Notes: generated by a model from the sequence alone, not told the origin. 64,000 bases of DNA from Microbacterium sp. BR1 (GCF_002812725.1 NZ_NMUN01000009.1:248001-312000), one strand, 5' to 3'. Numbered from the stretch's first letter, positions 1 to 8,450 are shown. A program made the numbers and translations.

Positions 1-98
1 GGTTCGACATGGGTGCTTCCGAGACCTCGGATGTCTTCGACCGCACGGTCGGGCAGACGCTCGGTCGGCTCCCGTCCGTCACGCGGACCGCCAGCTGA
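1..98 (+). CDS. C-terminal end of an unidentified protein (5' end outside window)
   Basis: A frame reading from base 3 stays open to a TGA at 96-98 and has the codon composition of real genes here. About 31 residues are visible, ending in LGRLPSVTRTAS. The ending recalls the last strand of Lrp/AsnC-type regulators (a 'LPGV' turn followed by Arg/Thr), but the fragment is too short to assign. It lies 28 nt upstream of the TetR gene on the same strand, so the two could be cotranscribed. Confidence 0.4.
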   Translation, partial: FDMGASETSDVFDRTVGQTLGRLPSVTRTAS

Positions 99-126
99 TG
101 TCGCGGGCGGAACGGGCGGGGGCGCC

Positions 127-711
127 ATGACGACCGCTTCCGACGAGGCATCCCCCGGCGCGGACCTCAATCGGACACAGGAGGCGATCCTCTCCGCCTA
201 CGCGGAGCTCATCGAGGAGCTCGGCACGGACGACGTCTCGTTCCGCCTCATCGCGCGCCGCGCGGGAGTCGGCGAGCGCACCGTGTTCCGCAACTACGCC
301 ACGCGCGTGGACCTCCTCCTGGCGACGGCCGCGTGGATCGAGCGCAGTATCTTCACGCGGGAGGAGTCGGAGTCGGTCTTCGACACCCCCCTGTCGATCC
401 GTGAGGCCATGGAGGCATACGACAAGCGTCCGGAGCTCACGCACGTGGTCGCCGAGACGACGATGCGGGGCGTCAGCGGCGCGGCGCCGACCCCGCGCCG
501 CCAGCGACTCGAGCAGCTGCTCCGCGCGGAGGTGCCAACGCTGGATGACGCGGATCGCCGGGCGATCGTCGCAGCCCTCTCGCACATCGATTCCGCGGCG
601 ACGTGGGTCACCCTCCGCCGCGAACTCGGGATGAACCGCCGCGACATCGCCGACGCCGCCGCCTGGGCAGCCGAAGCGGTGCTCGACCCCATCCGCGGGC
701 GCGTCGGCTGA
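127..711 (+). CDS. TetR/AcrR family transcriptional regulator
   Basis: A 194-residue one-component repressor. The N-terminal DNA-binding domain (about residues 15-60) has the TetR pattern: a helix ending ELGTDDVSF, the recognition helix RRAGVGERTVFRNY, then a following helix beginning DLLLATAAWI. The remaining residues form a helical ligand or dimer domain with no recognisable ligand signature. The ATG at 127 was chosen because it follows a G-rich Shine-Dalgarno (GGGCGGGGG) and leaves a normal-length arm before the HTH; an in-frame start at 13 would add 38 low-complexity residues. Targets are unknown. The neighbour downstream is convergent, so no partner can be read from context. Confidence 0.88.
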   Translation: MTTASDEASPGADLNRTQEAILSAYAELIEELGTDDVSFRLIARRAGVGERTVFRNYATRVDLLLATAAWIERSIFTREESESVFDTPLSIREAMEAYDKRPELTHVVAETTMRGVSGAAPTPRRQRLEQLLRAEVPTLDDADRRAIVAALSHIDSAATWVTLRRELGMNRRDIADAAAWAAEAVLDPIRGRVG

Positions 712-716
712 GGCGT

Positions 717-746
717 GGTCACGACGCCGCACGGTCACGACGCCGC
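717..746. repeat. Short direct repeat, two copies of a 14-mer
   Basis: GGTCACGACGCCGC occurs at 717-730 and again at 733-746, separated by 2 nt. It sits between the convergent ends of the TetR gene and the membrane protein gene. No function is apparent; replication slippage is the simplest explanation. Confidence 0.6.
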
Positions 747-764
747 GCGGGCGCCCCGAACCGC

Positions 765-1136
765 TCAGCCCAGCGCGATGAGCAGCGACAGCACCGCGAG
801 GACGATCACGACGGGCACCATCGTGTACCGCTCCGGCTTGCTTCGAGAGATCGCATTCGCCGCGATTCCGAGCACGAAATACCCGAAGATCACCCACATC
901 GCGACCTCGGAGAACGAATCGGGAAAGACGTCGATCGTCCCGACCCTGTCCCACGCGATCACCGCGATCAGCGCGTAGACGAGAATCGACACAACGCTGC
1001 CGATCCTCAGGCCGACGGGAAGAACGCGGTGCTGGCCGCCCCACGCGAAGTGCCCCCAGGGTGCGCCGACAGCGAGAGCGAGCTGGAAGCCCGTGAGACC
1101 GACGAGCACGACGGTGAGGATGATCGCGTAGAGCAC
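765..1136 (-). CDS. Small four-helix integral membrane protein
   Basis: A 123-residue hydrophobic protein with about four transmembrane segments (near residues 3-22, 45-63, 78-96 and 105-121) and short loops. It has no enzymatic motif that I recognise. Small four-helix proteins of this kind are common in Microbacteriaceae and are usually annotated as hypothetical membrane proteins. The start is GTG, preceded closely by GGTGAG, which can serve as a ribosome binding site. It is transcribed in the same direction as the amidotransferase-like gene upstream, but a 172-base gap with a hairpin separates them, so cotranscription is uncertain. Confidence 0.75.
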   Translation of the reverse strand: MLYAIILTVVLVGLTGFQLALAVGAPWGHFAWGGQHRVLPVGLRIGSVVSILVYALIAVIAWDRVGTIDVFPDSFSEVAMWVIFGYFVLGIAANAISRSKPERYTMVPVVIVLAVLSLLIALG

Positions 1137-1272
1137 AACTCACCGTAGCGGGCTCAGCATCCGGAGCATCAGCCTTCGAGCGATCCCAGCGTGGCGGCCA
1201 CGAGCGGGCGCCTCGTCCCCGAGCGGCACGACGAAACGCTCGTCGTCGAGGCTATGACACCGCGGTTCGGGT

Positions 1273-1297
1273 GCTCCCTTCGACGGGCTCGGGGAGC
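1273..1297 (-). terminator. Possible terminator or intergenic repeat hairpin
   Basis: GCTCCC at 1273-1278 pairs with GGGAGC at 1292-1297 across a 13-nt loop carrying the core TTCGACGGGCTC. It lies just past the stop of the amidotransferase-like gene on the minus strand, where a terminator is expected. The core resembles imperfect palindromic intergenic repeats common in Microbacteriaceae. There is no U-tract. Confidence 0.4.
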
Positions 1298-1308
1298 GTG
1301 GATTCGGC

Positions 1309-2469
1309 TCAGGGAGCGGCGACGGGAAAGTCCGGGTAGACGCTCCAGCCCGCCTCGCGCTCCAGCGCCGCGGCGAGCGCGAGCGCCGACAGTCGCGCGT
1401 GCTCGAGCCCGAGGGGCGAACGCACATCGATCGCGAGGGGCGGCGGCTCGCCGAACTTCGGGATGTCGACCTCGGCCCACGCTCCCCCGTCGAGCTCGAT
1501 ACGGGGCCGCGCCGAACCCGCGGCGAGCACCGGGCTGTCGACCGCGAGCGAGATCACGGCGAGCGCGTCGAGCTTCGTGACGGCGAGCTGCACGACGAGC
1601 GTCGCCACGGCATTCGGGGCCGCCTCGCGAAAATTGGGAAGAGTCATCAAGACCGAGCGTATGCCTGCGCCAGCGACCGCGGGTTCGATGGGAACGGATC
1701 GGATGCCCGCGACGTCGATGCGCGACACCGAGTCGACGGGAAGCGCATCCCAACCGTCCTGATCGACACCCGTCGTCGCAACGACGAACGCTCCGGATGC
1801 CGCGCGCACGACGCGCAACGTGTTGTAGTCCGGGCCGTGCCCCGGGGGCAGCAGGTCGGGCGTGAACCCGCGCTCCGCGAAAGCGGGCAGCGGGGTCGCC
1901 GCACGGCCTGCCGAGTGCACGACGAACAGGCCGGAATCGTCGAGCAGGAACGCGTTCAGACAGGCATCGGGGTAGACCGCGCGCACCTCGTTGACCGCCG
2001 CCGCGATCGCCGTGAGCCGAGCGGATTCGTCGGGACCCGCCGCGCGCAGGTGCCGGCGGACGACCGCGAAGTACACCTCGCTGTCGGTGGTGCCGACGAG
2101 TTGCGCGACATCCGCGGGTGCCAACAGGCCCAGCCCCCGGTCGCGCGGCGCGAGTAGTCCGTTGTGCTGGAACGCGAGCCCATCGCGGACGAACGGCTGC
2201 GTGTTCTCAGGCAGGGCGGGCGATCCCTTGCTCGCGAAGCGCAGGTACACGATCCGCGCGACGCTGGCCGCGGCCCCATCGAGGTTGCCCGGCTCGAACG
2301 CCTCGACGCCGCCCGCGCTCCCGACCCCGCCACCGGCATCGATCCATGCACTGCCCCACCCGTCTGCGTGCAGGCGCGCGAGGTCCGCAAACGCATCGAG
2401 CACCCCCTCGTCCCAAGCCTCGCGCGGTGTCAGCGGGCGATCGGCGACGTAGGCCAGCATCCGGGACAT
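1309..2469 (-). CDS. Class II glutamine amidotransferase-like protein lacking the catalytic cysteine
   Basis: A 386-residue protein whose N-terminal half matches class II (Ntn-type, YafJ/EgtC-like) glutamine amidotransferases: MSRMLAYVA at the start, HADGWGSAW near residue 34, QHNGLL and TDSEVYF further on. Family members begin MCR-L-AY, and Cys-2, exposed after removal of Met, is the nucleophile. Here codon 2 is TCC (Ser). The ATG at 2469 is well supported by AAAGAGGAG 6 nt upstream, and no alternative start restores a Cys. The C-terminal part (about 240-386) is poorly conserved and I cannot assign it. The protein may be a non-hydrolytic descendant, or Ser-2 could act as a weak nucleophile. 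Confidence 0.8.
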   Translation of the reverse strand: MSRMLAYVADRPLTPREAWDEGVLDAFADLARLHADGWGSAWIDAGGGVGSAGGVEAFEPGNLDGAAASVARIVYLRFASKGSPALPENTQPFVRDGLAFQHNGLLAPRDRGLGLLAPADVAQLVGTTDSEVYFAVVRRHLRAAGPDESARLTAIAAAVNEVRAVYPDACLNAFLLDDSGLFVVHSAGRAATPLPAFAERGFTPDLLPPGHGPDYNTLRVVRAASGAFVVATTGVDQDGWDALPVDSVSRIDVAGIRSVPIEPAVAGAGIRSVLMTLPNFREAAPNAVATLVVQLAVTKLDALAVISLAVDSPVLAAGSARPRIELDGGAWAEVDIPKFGEPPPLAIDVRSPLGLEHARLSALALAAALEREAGWSVYPDFPVAAP

Positions 2470-2497
2470 CCGGCGCTCCTCTTTATGTGGTGCCCGA

Positions 2498-4222
2498 TCA
2501 GGCGTGCGCGGCGTGGTGGCAGCAGGCCGGCGGACCCATCGCGCGCAGCTTCTCGAACGACGCATGATCGACCTGTCCGGATGCCTCGACGAACTCCTTC
2601 ACGTCGATGCGCTGCCCGCCGAGCCACGTGCCGTGCACCCGGATCTCGCCGATCCGCTCCGGCGCGACGGCGTAGGGGTCGGCGGAGAGTTCGACGAAGT
2701 CGGCGAGTTTGCCGGGCTCGATCGATCCGACATCGCCGTCCGTGCCGAGCGCGTACGCGGCGTTGATCGTCTGCGCGCAGAGCGCCTCCCACAGCGTCGC
2801 GGCCTGGTCGGGCCCGTGCACGGCGCCCGAACTCGTGCGGCGTGTCACCGCCGTCTGCACGTTGAGCAGGGGCGTCGGCGGCGAGACGCTGCCGTCATTG
2901 TGGAAGGACGGATGCACCCCCGCGTCGAAAGCGTCGCGGAACCGCTGCCATCCCACGCCCGTCTCGGTGGAGAACAGCTGCCCGTCGAGCAGATCGCCCC
3001 AGTAGTAGTACTGAAAGGGGCCCATCGACGCGACCACACCGAGGCTCGCCGCCCGCCGGAACTGCTCGCCGCGCGCTCCCCCGACGTGTTCCACGCGCCA
3101 GCGGTGATCGGTGCCGAGCAGATCGTGCTTCTCCAGCGCGCGTCCGAAGGCATCGAGCACGATGTCGAGCCCGATGTCGCCGTTCACGTGGAAGGCCATC
3201 TGCCAACCCTCGGGCGCGTGCTCGTCGAGCAGCGCGTCGAGGCGCTCGCGCGGGTAGTTCATCATCTTCTCGCCCGCCACGCCCGGCGCGATCCCCGCCG
3301 CGCGCGTGGCGGGGGTGTCGAGGTACGGCTCGGACATCGCGACGTTGCCGACCCAGGGCGAGCCATCGGCCCACAGCTTGATTCCACGCTTGTGCAACAT
3401 GGTCTGGGGCGCGGTCGAAACGAACGGCTCACCACAGTCGACCTCGGTGGACATGTGGTACAAAGCGACGCGCAACGGCGAACTCGGGAGCGCCGCGAGG
3501 GCCTCGTACGCCGGCTTGAGACTCGTCTGATACGTGTGCTCGGACGTGGACGTGATGCCCGCGCGCGACATGTAGGCGTAGTACTCGACGGCGCCCTGCA
3601 ACGGCTTTCCGGGCAGGGCGGCAAGGACGGGATGCGCCAGGGCCAGGCATGCGGGGACCTCTGTGGCCGAGCCATCCAGGCTCCCGTCGGCGAGGCGCCC
3701 GTAGCTGCCGCCGGGCGGGTCTGCGGGCGGGTTGTCGATCCAGCCGAGCGTGCGCAGCACCGCAGAAGACACGTAGGCCGTGTGCCCCGAGTTGCCGAAG
3801 ACCAGCACGAGCCGGTCGCCGAAGATCGCGTCGAGGGATGCGGCGGTCGGGGCCTCGTGGTTCTGCAGGAGTCCGTCGTAGCCGAAGAAGGACAGCGCCG
3901 TGCCCGCGGGCGTCTCGTCGATCGCCTTCTGGAAGATCGCGAGAACCGCATCCCAGGTCGGCGCGACCCACGGGGCGATGTAGTAGCCGGGCGGCATCGT
4001 CGCCATGCCGCTGAGGACCGGATGTGAATGGGGGTCGATGAACCCGGGCATGAGGACCGCGACGCCGGAGTCGCGCACGTCGGCACCGGGAAGTGCCGAC
4101 CGGCATTCGTCGAGCGACCCGACCGCGACGATCCGCTCGCCCGACACCGCGACGGCTTCTGCTCGAGGCTTCTTCGGGTCCATCGTGAGGATGGCACCGG
4201 CGGTCAGTATGTAGTCGGTCAT
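2498..4222 (-). CDS. Amidohydrolase family protein (YtcJ-like metal-dependent hydrolase)
   Basis: A 574-residue member of the amidohydrolase superfamily, YtcJ/amidohydrolase_3 group. It starts with the usual beta-sandwich strand (MTDYILTAGAILTMDPKKP). The metal-binding PGFIDPHSHP follows at about 60-68 with His65 and His67. MAFHVNGDIG and WRVEHVGG carry further ligands, and HNDGSVSPPTPL the late catalytic region. Such enzymes hydrolyse C-N bonds of amides, ureas or N-acyl compounds in the cytosol; the substrate cannot be read from sequence. The ATG at 4222 follows GGAGG at ideal spacing, which excludes the longer in-frame start at 4267. A palindrome lies 45-63 nt upstream of the start. Confidence 0.88.
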   Translation of the reverse strand: MTDYILTAGAILTMDPKKPRAEAVAVSGERIVAVGSLDECRSALPGADVRDSGVAVLMPGFIDPHSHPVLSGMATMPPGYYIAPWVAPTWDAVLAIFQKAIDETPAGTALSFFGYDGLLQNHEAPTAASLDAIFGDRLVLVFGNSGHTAYVSSAVLRTLGWIDNPPADPPGGSYGRLADGSLDGSATEVPACLALAHPVLAALPGKPLQGAVEYYAYMSRAGITSTSEHTYQTSLKPAYEALAALPSSPLRVALYHMSTEVDCGEPFVSTAPQTMLHKRGIKLWADGSPWVGNVAMSEPYLDTPATRAAGIAPGVAGEKMMNYPRERLDALLDEHAPEGWQMAFHVNGDIGLDIVLDAFGRALEKHDLLGTDHRWRVEHVGGARGEQFRRAASLGVVASMGPFQYYYWGDLLDGQLFSTETGVGWQRFRDAFDAGVHPSFHNDGSVSPPTPLLNVQTAVTRRTSSGAVHGPDQAATLWEALCAQTINAAYALGTDGDVGSIEPGKLADFVELSADPYAVAPERIGEIRVHGTWLGGQRIDVKEFVEASGQVDHASFEKLRAMGPPACCHHAAHA

Positions 4223-4266
4223 TGGGGCCTCCATGTAGGGCCGTCCTCGTGCATGAACCCAATACA

Positions 4267-4285
4267 AGACGATCGGAGATCGTCT
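4267..4285. promoter_or_regulatory. Perfect palindrome AGACGATC-GGA-GATCGTCT, candidate operator
   Basis: Two 8-bp arms separated by GGA form a perfect 19-bp inverted repeat 45-63 nt upstream of the amidohydrolase start, just upstream of an AT-rich TGTATT stretch that could be its -10. The size and symmetry fit a dimeric repressor site such as TetR or GntR. Which regulator binds is unknown. No second copy was noticed in the window. Confidence 0.5.
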
Positions 4286-4416
4286 CCCCCATGATGGCGC
4301 ATACCGAACCGTTCCCTTTGTTCGGCATACGCTCGCGACGGGCCTCGATCCGATGCTGCGCGGAAACTGAGCACAATCTGAGGATTCTCCGCTTCCGGAT
4401 CGTCGCAGGACTCCGG

Positions 4417-4422
4417 TAGCAT
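4417..4422 (+). promoter_or_regulatory. Candidate -10 element (TAGCAT) for the polysaccharide locus
   Basis: TAGCAT matches the TANNNT -10 seen upstream of many genes here. Transcription would start near 4429, giving the phosphoglycosyltransferase gene a leader of about 200 nt. No convincing -35 is visible. Confidence 0.4.
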
Positions 4423-4428
4423 CAACAC

Positions 4429-4633
4429 TGCATCACCTGGCACCAGCTGTCAGGAAAGACCGAACTTGGGGTTGGGTCTTTCTGGGTGATTGAACGTGGG
4501 GTTCGATCCGAGGGGTACCTCTTGGTGATGCACTTGGGGAATTTGTCGTGGCTTGGGCGCCGCGATCTGGGGAAAAACTGGGGATACACGTGCAGGCATC
4601 TGCAATTGCGGCTTCCGTGGGTGACGGAAAGCC
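4429..4633 (+). promoter_or_regulatory. Long G-rich 5' leader of the first polysaccharide gene
   Basis: This gene-free stretch precedes the phosphoglycosyltransferase. GAAAGACC (4454-4461) can pair with GGTCTTTC (4475-4482) across a 13-nt loop. The motif TGGGG recurs five times between about 4467 and 4585. Four G-runs (4468-4471, 4474-4476, 4484-4486, 4498-4501) have loops of 2, 7 and 11 nt and could form a G-quadruplex. It matches no riboswitch class that I recognise. The rest of the 4223-4633 gap holds only the palindrome and promoter listed separately. Confidence 0.35.
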
Positions 4634-6202
4634 ATGACTACCGTCGAGAACGCGCGGATTGCCGCGCTGCGCTCATCGTTCGTCGCGACGCCCGTCGCCG
4701 CGCCGACCATCGTCGCACCGGCCATCGTCGCACCGGCCACGCGGGCGATCGCGTCTCCCGTCACGACCGCCGCGCTCGAGCGGCGGCAGCGCTGGGAGCG
4801 CTACTACCGGATGCGGCTCGTCTGGACCGACTTCGTCATCGTCCTGGCGTCCGCCGGACTCGCAGCGTGGATCCAGATCGACACGATCGCGCAGGTCGAC
4901 CTGACCGATGCACCGTGGCAGTACGGTCGCGTGTTCCTCGTGACCGCCGCCATCTGGCTGCTACTGCTCGCACTCTTCCAGTCGCGGAGTTCGCGCGTCA
5001 TGGGACAGGGGATGACGGAGTACAAGCGAGTCCTGCACGCGACGGGTCTCGCGTTCGGCATCCTCGCGATCGGCTTCGTGCTGATGCAGTCGCAGGGGAT
5101 CCGGTCACAGCTCCTCATCGCGATGCCCGTCGGTATCGTCGGCCTCGTGCTCAGCCGCTGGTTGTGGCGCCGATGGCTTCAGCGCCAGCGGGTGGCGGGC
5201 CTTTACGTCTCGCGTGCGATGGTCGTCGGCAACCGCCACGATGTCGAGTACGTCCTCTCCTCGCTCCAAGCGGACGGCCGCATGGCCTACCACGTCGTGG
5301 GCATCACGCTCGACACCGGCGAGGACAGCGAGATCGTCGTCGGCGGCGAGCACTACCGCGCGTACGGCGACCTCCGGAGCATCGCCTCGCAGGCCACGGC
5401 GCTCGGCGCCGATGCGATCATCCTGGCGAGCACTCCGGACGAGGACCGCGGATTCATCAAGCGTCTGTCCTGGCAGCTGGAGGGTACCGCGGCCGAGCTC
5501 GTCCTCTCGAGCCCGCTCGTCGACGTCGCCGGACCCCGCATGTCGCTCCGGCCGATGGAGGGCCTGCCTCTCATCCAGGTCGAGATCCCGACCTTCGAGG
5601 GTGGGCGTCACCTGACCAAGCGAGCCTTCGATGTCGCGCTCTCTTCCATCGCGCTGCTCTTCATCGGTCTCGCCACTCCTTTCATCGCGCTCGCGATCAA
5701 GCTCGACAGCCGCGGACCGGTGTTCTTCCGCCAGCGACGCGTGGGACGCGACGGCGTGGAGTTCTTCATGCTCAAGTTCCGCTCGATGCACGTCGATGCC
5801 GAGCAGCAGCTCGAGAAGCTGAAGCAGCAGAACGAGGGATCCGGTCCGCTCTTCAAGCTGAAGTCCGACCCTCGTGTCACGCGGGTGGGCGCTTTCCTGC
5901 GCAAGTACTCGCTCGACGAGCTGCCGCAGTTCTGGAACGTCTTCGCCGGCGACATGAGCATCGTGGGTCCGCGCCCGCCCCTCCTGGCCGAGACCAAGGA
6001 ATACGGCACCTCGACGTATCGACGTCTCTACATCAAGCCGGGCATCACCGGCCCGTGGCAGGTGAGCGGCCGCAGCCACCTCTCCTGGGAGGAGAGCGTC
6101 CGCCTCGACCTGCGCTATGTCGAGAACTGGTCCGTGGTCGGGGACTTCCGGCTCGTCTGGCGTACGGTCGGCTCGGTCCTCAAGGCCGACGGCGCCTACT
6201 GA
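4634..6202 (+). CDS. WbaP/WcaJ-type polyprenyl-phosphate sugar-1-phosphate transferase (initiating enzyme)
   Basis: A 522-residue polytopic phosphoglycosyltransferase that would transfer a hexose-1-phosphate from a nucleotide sugar to undecaprenyl phosphate, starting the polysaccharide repeat unit. Four transmembrane helices lie at about 64-80, 98-115, 137-152 and 158-176. A CoA_binding_3-like Rossmann region follows at about 193-300. A re-entrant helix (330-356) leads into the catalytic domain with KLDSRGPVFFRQRRVG, FFMLKFRSM, LDELPQFWNVFAGDMSIVGPRPPL and KPGITGPWQVSGR. The ATG follows GACGGAAAG. The N-terminal 50 residues are Ala/Pro/Val-rich and include a duplicated IVAPA unit. It opens the locus after a long leader. 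Confidence 0.93.
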   Translation: MTTVENARIAALRSSFVATPVAAPTIVAPAIVAPATRAIASPVTTAALERRQRWERYYRMRLVWTDFVIVLASAGLAAWIQIDTIAQVDLTDAPWQYGRVFLVTAAIWLLLLALFQSRSSRVMGQGMTEYKRVLHATGLAFGILAIGFVLMQSQGIRSQLLIAMPVGIVGLVLSRWLWRRWLQRQRVAGLYVSRAMVVGNRHDVEYVLSSLQADGRMAYHVVGITLDTGEDSEIVVGGEHYRAYGDLRSIASQATALGADAIILASTPDEDRGFIKRLSWQLEGTAAELVLSSPLVDVAGPRMSLRPMEGLPLIQVEIPTFEGGRHLTKRAFDVALSSIALLFIGLATPFIALAIKLDSRGPVFFRQRRVGRDGVEFFMLKFRSMHVDAEQQLEKLKQQNEGSGPLFKLKSDPRVTRVGAFLRKYSLDELPQFWNVFAGDMSIVGPRPPLLAETKEYGTSTYRRLYIKPGITGPWQVSGRSHLSWEESVRLDLRYVENWSVVGDFRLVWRTVGSVLKADGAY

Positions 6203-6238
6203 GCCCGCCAGCCGGAGCCGTCCGCCCTGGCAACCGCC

Positions 6239-7357
6239 TCACTCCGCCCTGAGCGGCGCGAGCACCTCGACGTAGGCCGCGACCCGGTCCTTCCAGTCGG
6301 GGACGTCCTCCACGACCACGGACGGTGCGGGATCCGCCAGGAGCGCGGACACCGCATCCGGGAATGCGGCGGCATCGGCGACGGTCAGGGAGTCGCTCGC
6401 CAGCGTACGAAACCCCGCCACGGGGGTGCTGACGACGGGTCGGCCGACCGCGAGGTATTCGTAGAGCTTGATCGGATCGAGGCTGTCCGTGAACGCGTCC
6501 ACGATGTGCGGCACGATCAGGACGGCGGCGTGCTGGAGATACGCCGGAACATCGGTGAAGGACTTCGGGCCGAGCAGCGCCACCGCGGGGTGAGCCGCGA
6601 GTCGATCGACGTTGGCGGCGGCCAGGGCCGAAGGACCGACGAGCACGACCGATCCCGAAGCGGATGCCGCGGCATCCGCCGTCCGCAGGACGAGATCGAC
6701 GTCGAGCCGGTCCTCGTGGAGCGTGCCGACATAGAGAGCGGACCGCTCCGGCAGGTCAGCGGGCCGATCATGGGGCACGCGATAGCGAGCGACGTCGACG
6801 GCGTTGGGGATGAGAACCACGGACCGCTCCTCGCTGCGCGTGTCGAAGAGCCCTGTGGAGCAGACCACGACGGCGCGGCAACGCTGCATCAGCACCGCTT
6901 CGTTCGCGGCGATCCGACGGAGCTCACGTTCGCCGCGGTCGGCGGCGAGCCAGTCGTCGGTCATGTCGTACAGACTCGGCCAGCCCGTCCTCGCCACCAG
7001 ACCGGCCCAGCTGGGGTCGTTGACCCAGAGCACAGGCTCCACGAGTCCCGCTCTCGTGACCGCCCGGCGCACGTCCCGTCGAAGAAGCGCGTCGGCGGCG
7101 GGCCCCGCGAATCGCGGCAGCACCTTGTCGGGCTGGAACAGGCTCAGGCGACCGGCGTACCCGTCCGCGATCCGAAGGCCTCGGCCGCGATTGATACCCC
7201 GGCCCGCGACGACGGAGTGCAGCAGATCGTTCGAAGGCTCGACGAAGAGCACGCGCAGGGTCGGATCGGCGCGCAGGAGTCCGTCCACGAGGTACTGGTT
7301 GCGGCGCCACACGTCATCCCATGGCTCGAGCGAGAGCACGACGAGGTCGCGATTCAC
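6239..7357 (-). CDS. Glycosyltransferase, GT4-like, GT-B fold
   Basis: A 372-residue cytosolic glycosyltransferase. The N-terminal half starts LVVLSLEPWDDVWRRNQYLVDGLL and has WPSLYDMTDDWLAA and an arginine-rich segment. The C-terminal half carries the GT4-type nucleotide-sugar site: SALYVGTLHEDRLDVDLVL, VALLGPKSF, then KLYEYLAVGRPVVSTPVAGF in place of the common 'E-G-x-x-x-x-E' loop. The architecture resembles TuaH/WbpH-like enzymes of cell-wall polysaccharide synthesis. The GTG start at 7357 overlaps the stop of the upstream gene by 4 nt (GTGA), so the two are translationally coupled. Donor and acceptor are unknown. Confidence 0.85.
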   Translation of the reverse strand: MNRDLVVLSLEPWDDVWRRNQYLVDGLLRADPTLRVLFVEPSNDLLHSVVAGRGINRGRGLRIADGYAGRLSLFQPDKVLPRFAGPAADALLRRDVRRAVTRAGLVEPVLWVNDPSWAGLVARTGWPSLYDMTDDWLAADRGERELRRIAANEAVLMQRCRAVVVCSTGLFDTRSEERSVVLIPNAVDVARYRVPHDRPADLPERSALYVGTLHEDRLDVDLVLRTADAAASASGSVVLVGPSALAAANVDRLAAHPAVALLGPKSFTDVPAYLQHAAVLIVPHIVDAFTDSLDPIKLYEYLAVGRPVVSTPVAGFRTLASDSLTVADAAAFPDAVSALLADPAPSVVVEDVPDWKDRVAAYVEVLAPLRAE

Positions 7358-8373
7358 GCGAGCACCCGCTCGTAGACCGCGCGGGTTCCTGCGACCTGGC
7401 CACCGATCGTGAAGCGGTCCCGCTGAAGGCGGCGGAGCGCGCTTCCCGCCTCCGAACGAAGCCCGGGATCGACGAGCAGTGCATCGATCACGCGGGCCGC
7501 GTCGGTCGCGTCACCGGGGGCGAAGAGCAGATCGGGCGTGGCGACGCCGACGGTCTCCAGGTGTCCCCCGCCCGCGGATGCGACGACGGGGGTTCCCTGG
7601 GCCATGGCTTCGAGCACGAGGATTCCGAGCCCTTCGCGCGGAGTCGGAGCGACGACCAGTCCGGCCCGCGCGAGCAGTTCCGGAACATCGGAGCGATGCC
7701 CGAGGAATTCCACGCTTCCCGTGACCCCCCGCGTGCGCGCGAGCTGTTCGAGCTGACCGCGTTCCGAGCCGTCGCCCGCGATCCGCAGCGTCCATCCCTC
7801 GTCGGCGCCTCGCGAGCGCGCCCACGCCTCGATCACATCCGCGGTGCGCTTCTCGGGTTCGAGGCGCTGAGCCGCGAAAACGAACGGCTCACGGGACATC
7901 GCGGCATCCGCGGACTCGACTCCGGAGTAGACGACCTCCGTAGGCGGCTCGACGTTGTGAGCGACGAACTCCGAGATGGCGATCTGGGCAGCGAGTGAGC
8001 GGCCGACCGGGCGGAAGGCTGCTCGTGCGAGGGTGCTGGTACCGCGCATACCGGCGAAGTGGCGCGTGCTCACCTGTCGGCTCTTGCGGCCACGCCAGCG
8101 GCGGTGCAGCCATCCGACGAGGTCGGCCTGACTCATGTGCGTGTGAAGGATGTCGGGGGCCGCAGTCCTGCGCAGCGATGCCAGCGCGCCACGCATGTCG
8201 TCTCCGGGAAGCCAGTCGACATCCGTCGCTGCGAGCGCCCTCTGCATCTGCGCGGACGACCCGCCGATGACGGTGACGTCGACTCCGTCGCGGGCCAGCC
8301 CCGAGGCGACGTTGACGATGTAGTTCTCGACGCCGGCGAAGCCCGTCGAGCAGACGAGGTGCACTACCCGCAC
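7354..8373 (-). CDS. Glycosyltransferase family 4
   Basis: A 339-residue GT-B enzyme. It begins VRVVHLVCSTGFAGVENYIVNVASGLARDG, the usual 'GG-E' entry of GT4 enzymes. The donor-binding half has FVFAAQRLEPEKRTADVIEAW, VEFLGHRSDVPELLARA and EGLGILVLEAMAQGTPVVASAGGG, with the Glu-x7-Glu type pair. I chose the GTG at 8373 because GAGGGGG lies 8 nt upstream; the GTG at 8382 would leave almost no spacing. It is the first gene of a two-gene minus-strand operon and diverges from the GT4 gene at 8451. A TAGACT at 8404-8409 (minus strand) is its likely -10. Confidence 0.87.
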   Translation of the reverse strand: MRVVHLVCSTGFAGVENYIVNVASGLARDGVDVTVIGGSSAQMQRALAATDVDWLPGDDMRGALASLRRTAAPDILHTHMSQADLVGWLHRRWRGRKSRQVSTRHFAGMRGTSTLARAAFRPVGRSLAAQIAISEFVAHNVEPPTEVVYSGVESADAAMSREPFVFAAQRLEPEKRTADVIEAWARSRGADEGWTLRIAGDGSERGQLEQLARTRGVTGSVEFLGHRSDVPELLARAGLVVAPTPREGLGILVLEAMAQGTPVVASAGGGHLETVGVATPDLLFAPGDATDAARVIDALLVDPGLRSEAGSALRRLQRDRFTIGGQVAGTRAVYERVLA

Positions 8374-8438
8374 GTCAGTCACCCCCTCGCGTAATCCCGT
8401 TGCAGTCTATGAGCAACCGAGGCAGCCTCGTGCCTGGC

Positions 8439-8444
8439 TAGCAT
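8439..8444 (+). promoter_or_regulatory. Leaderless promoter -10 (TAGCAT)
   Basis: TAGCAT is followed by 6 nt and then the GTG start at 8451, so transcription should begin at or next to the start codon. There is no Shine-Dalgarno upstream of the GTG. Confidence 0.6.
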
Positions 8445-8450
8445 TGCCGT

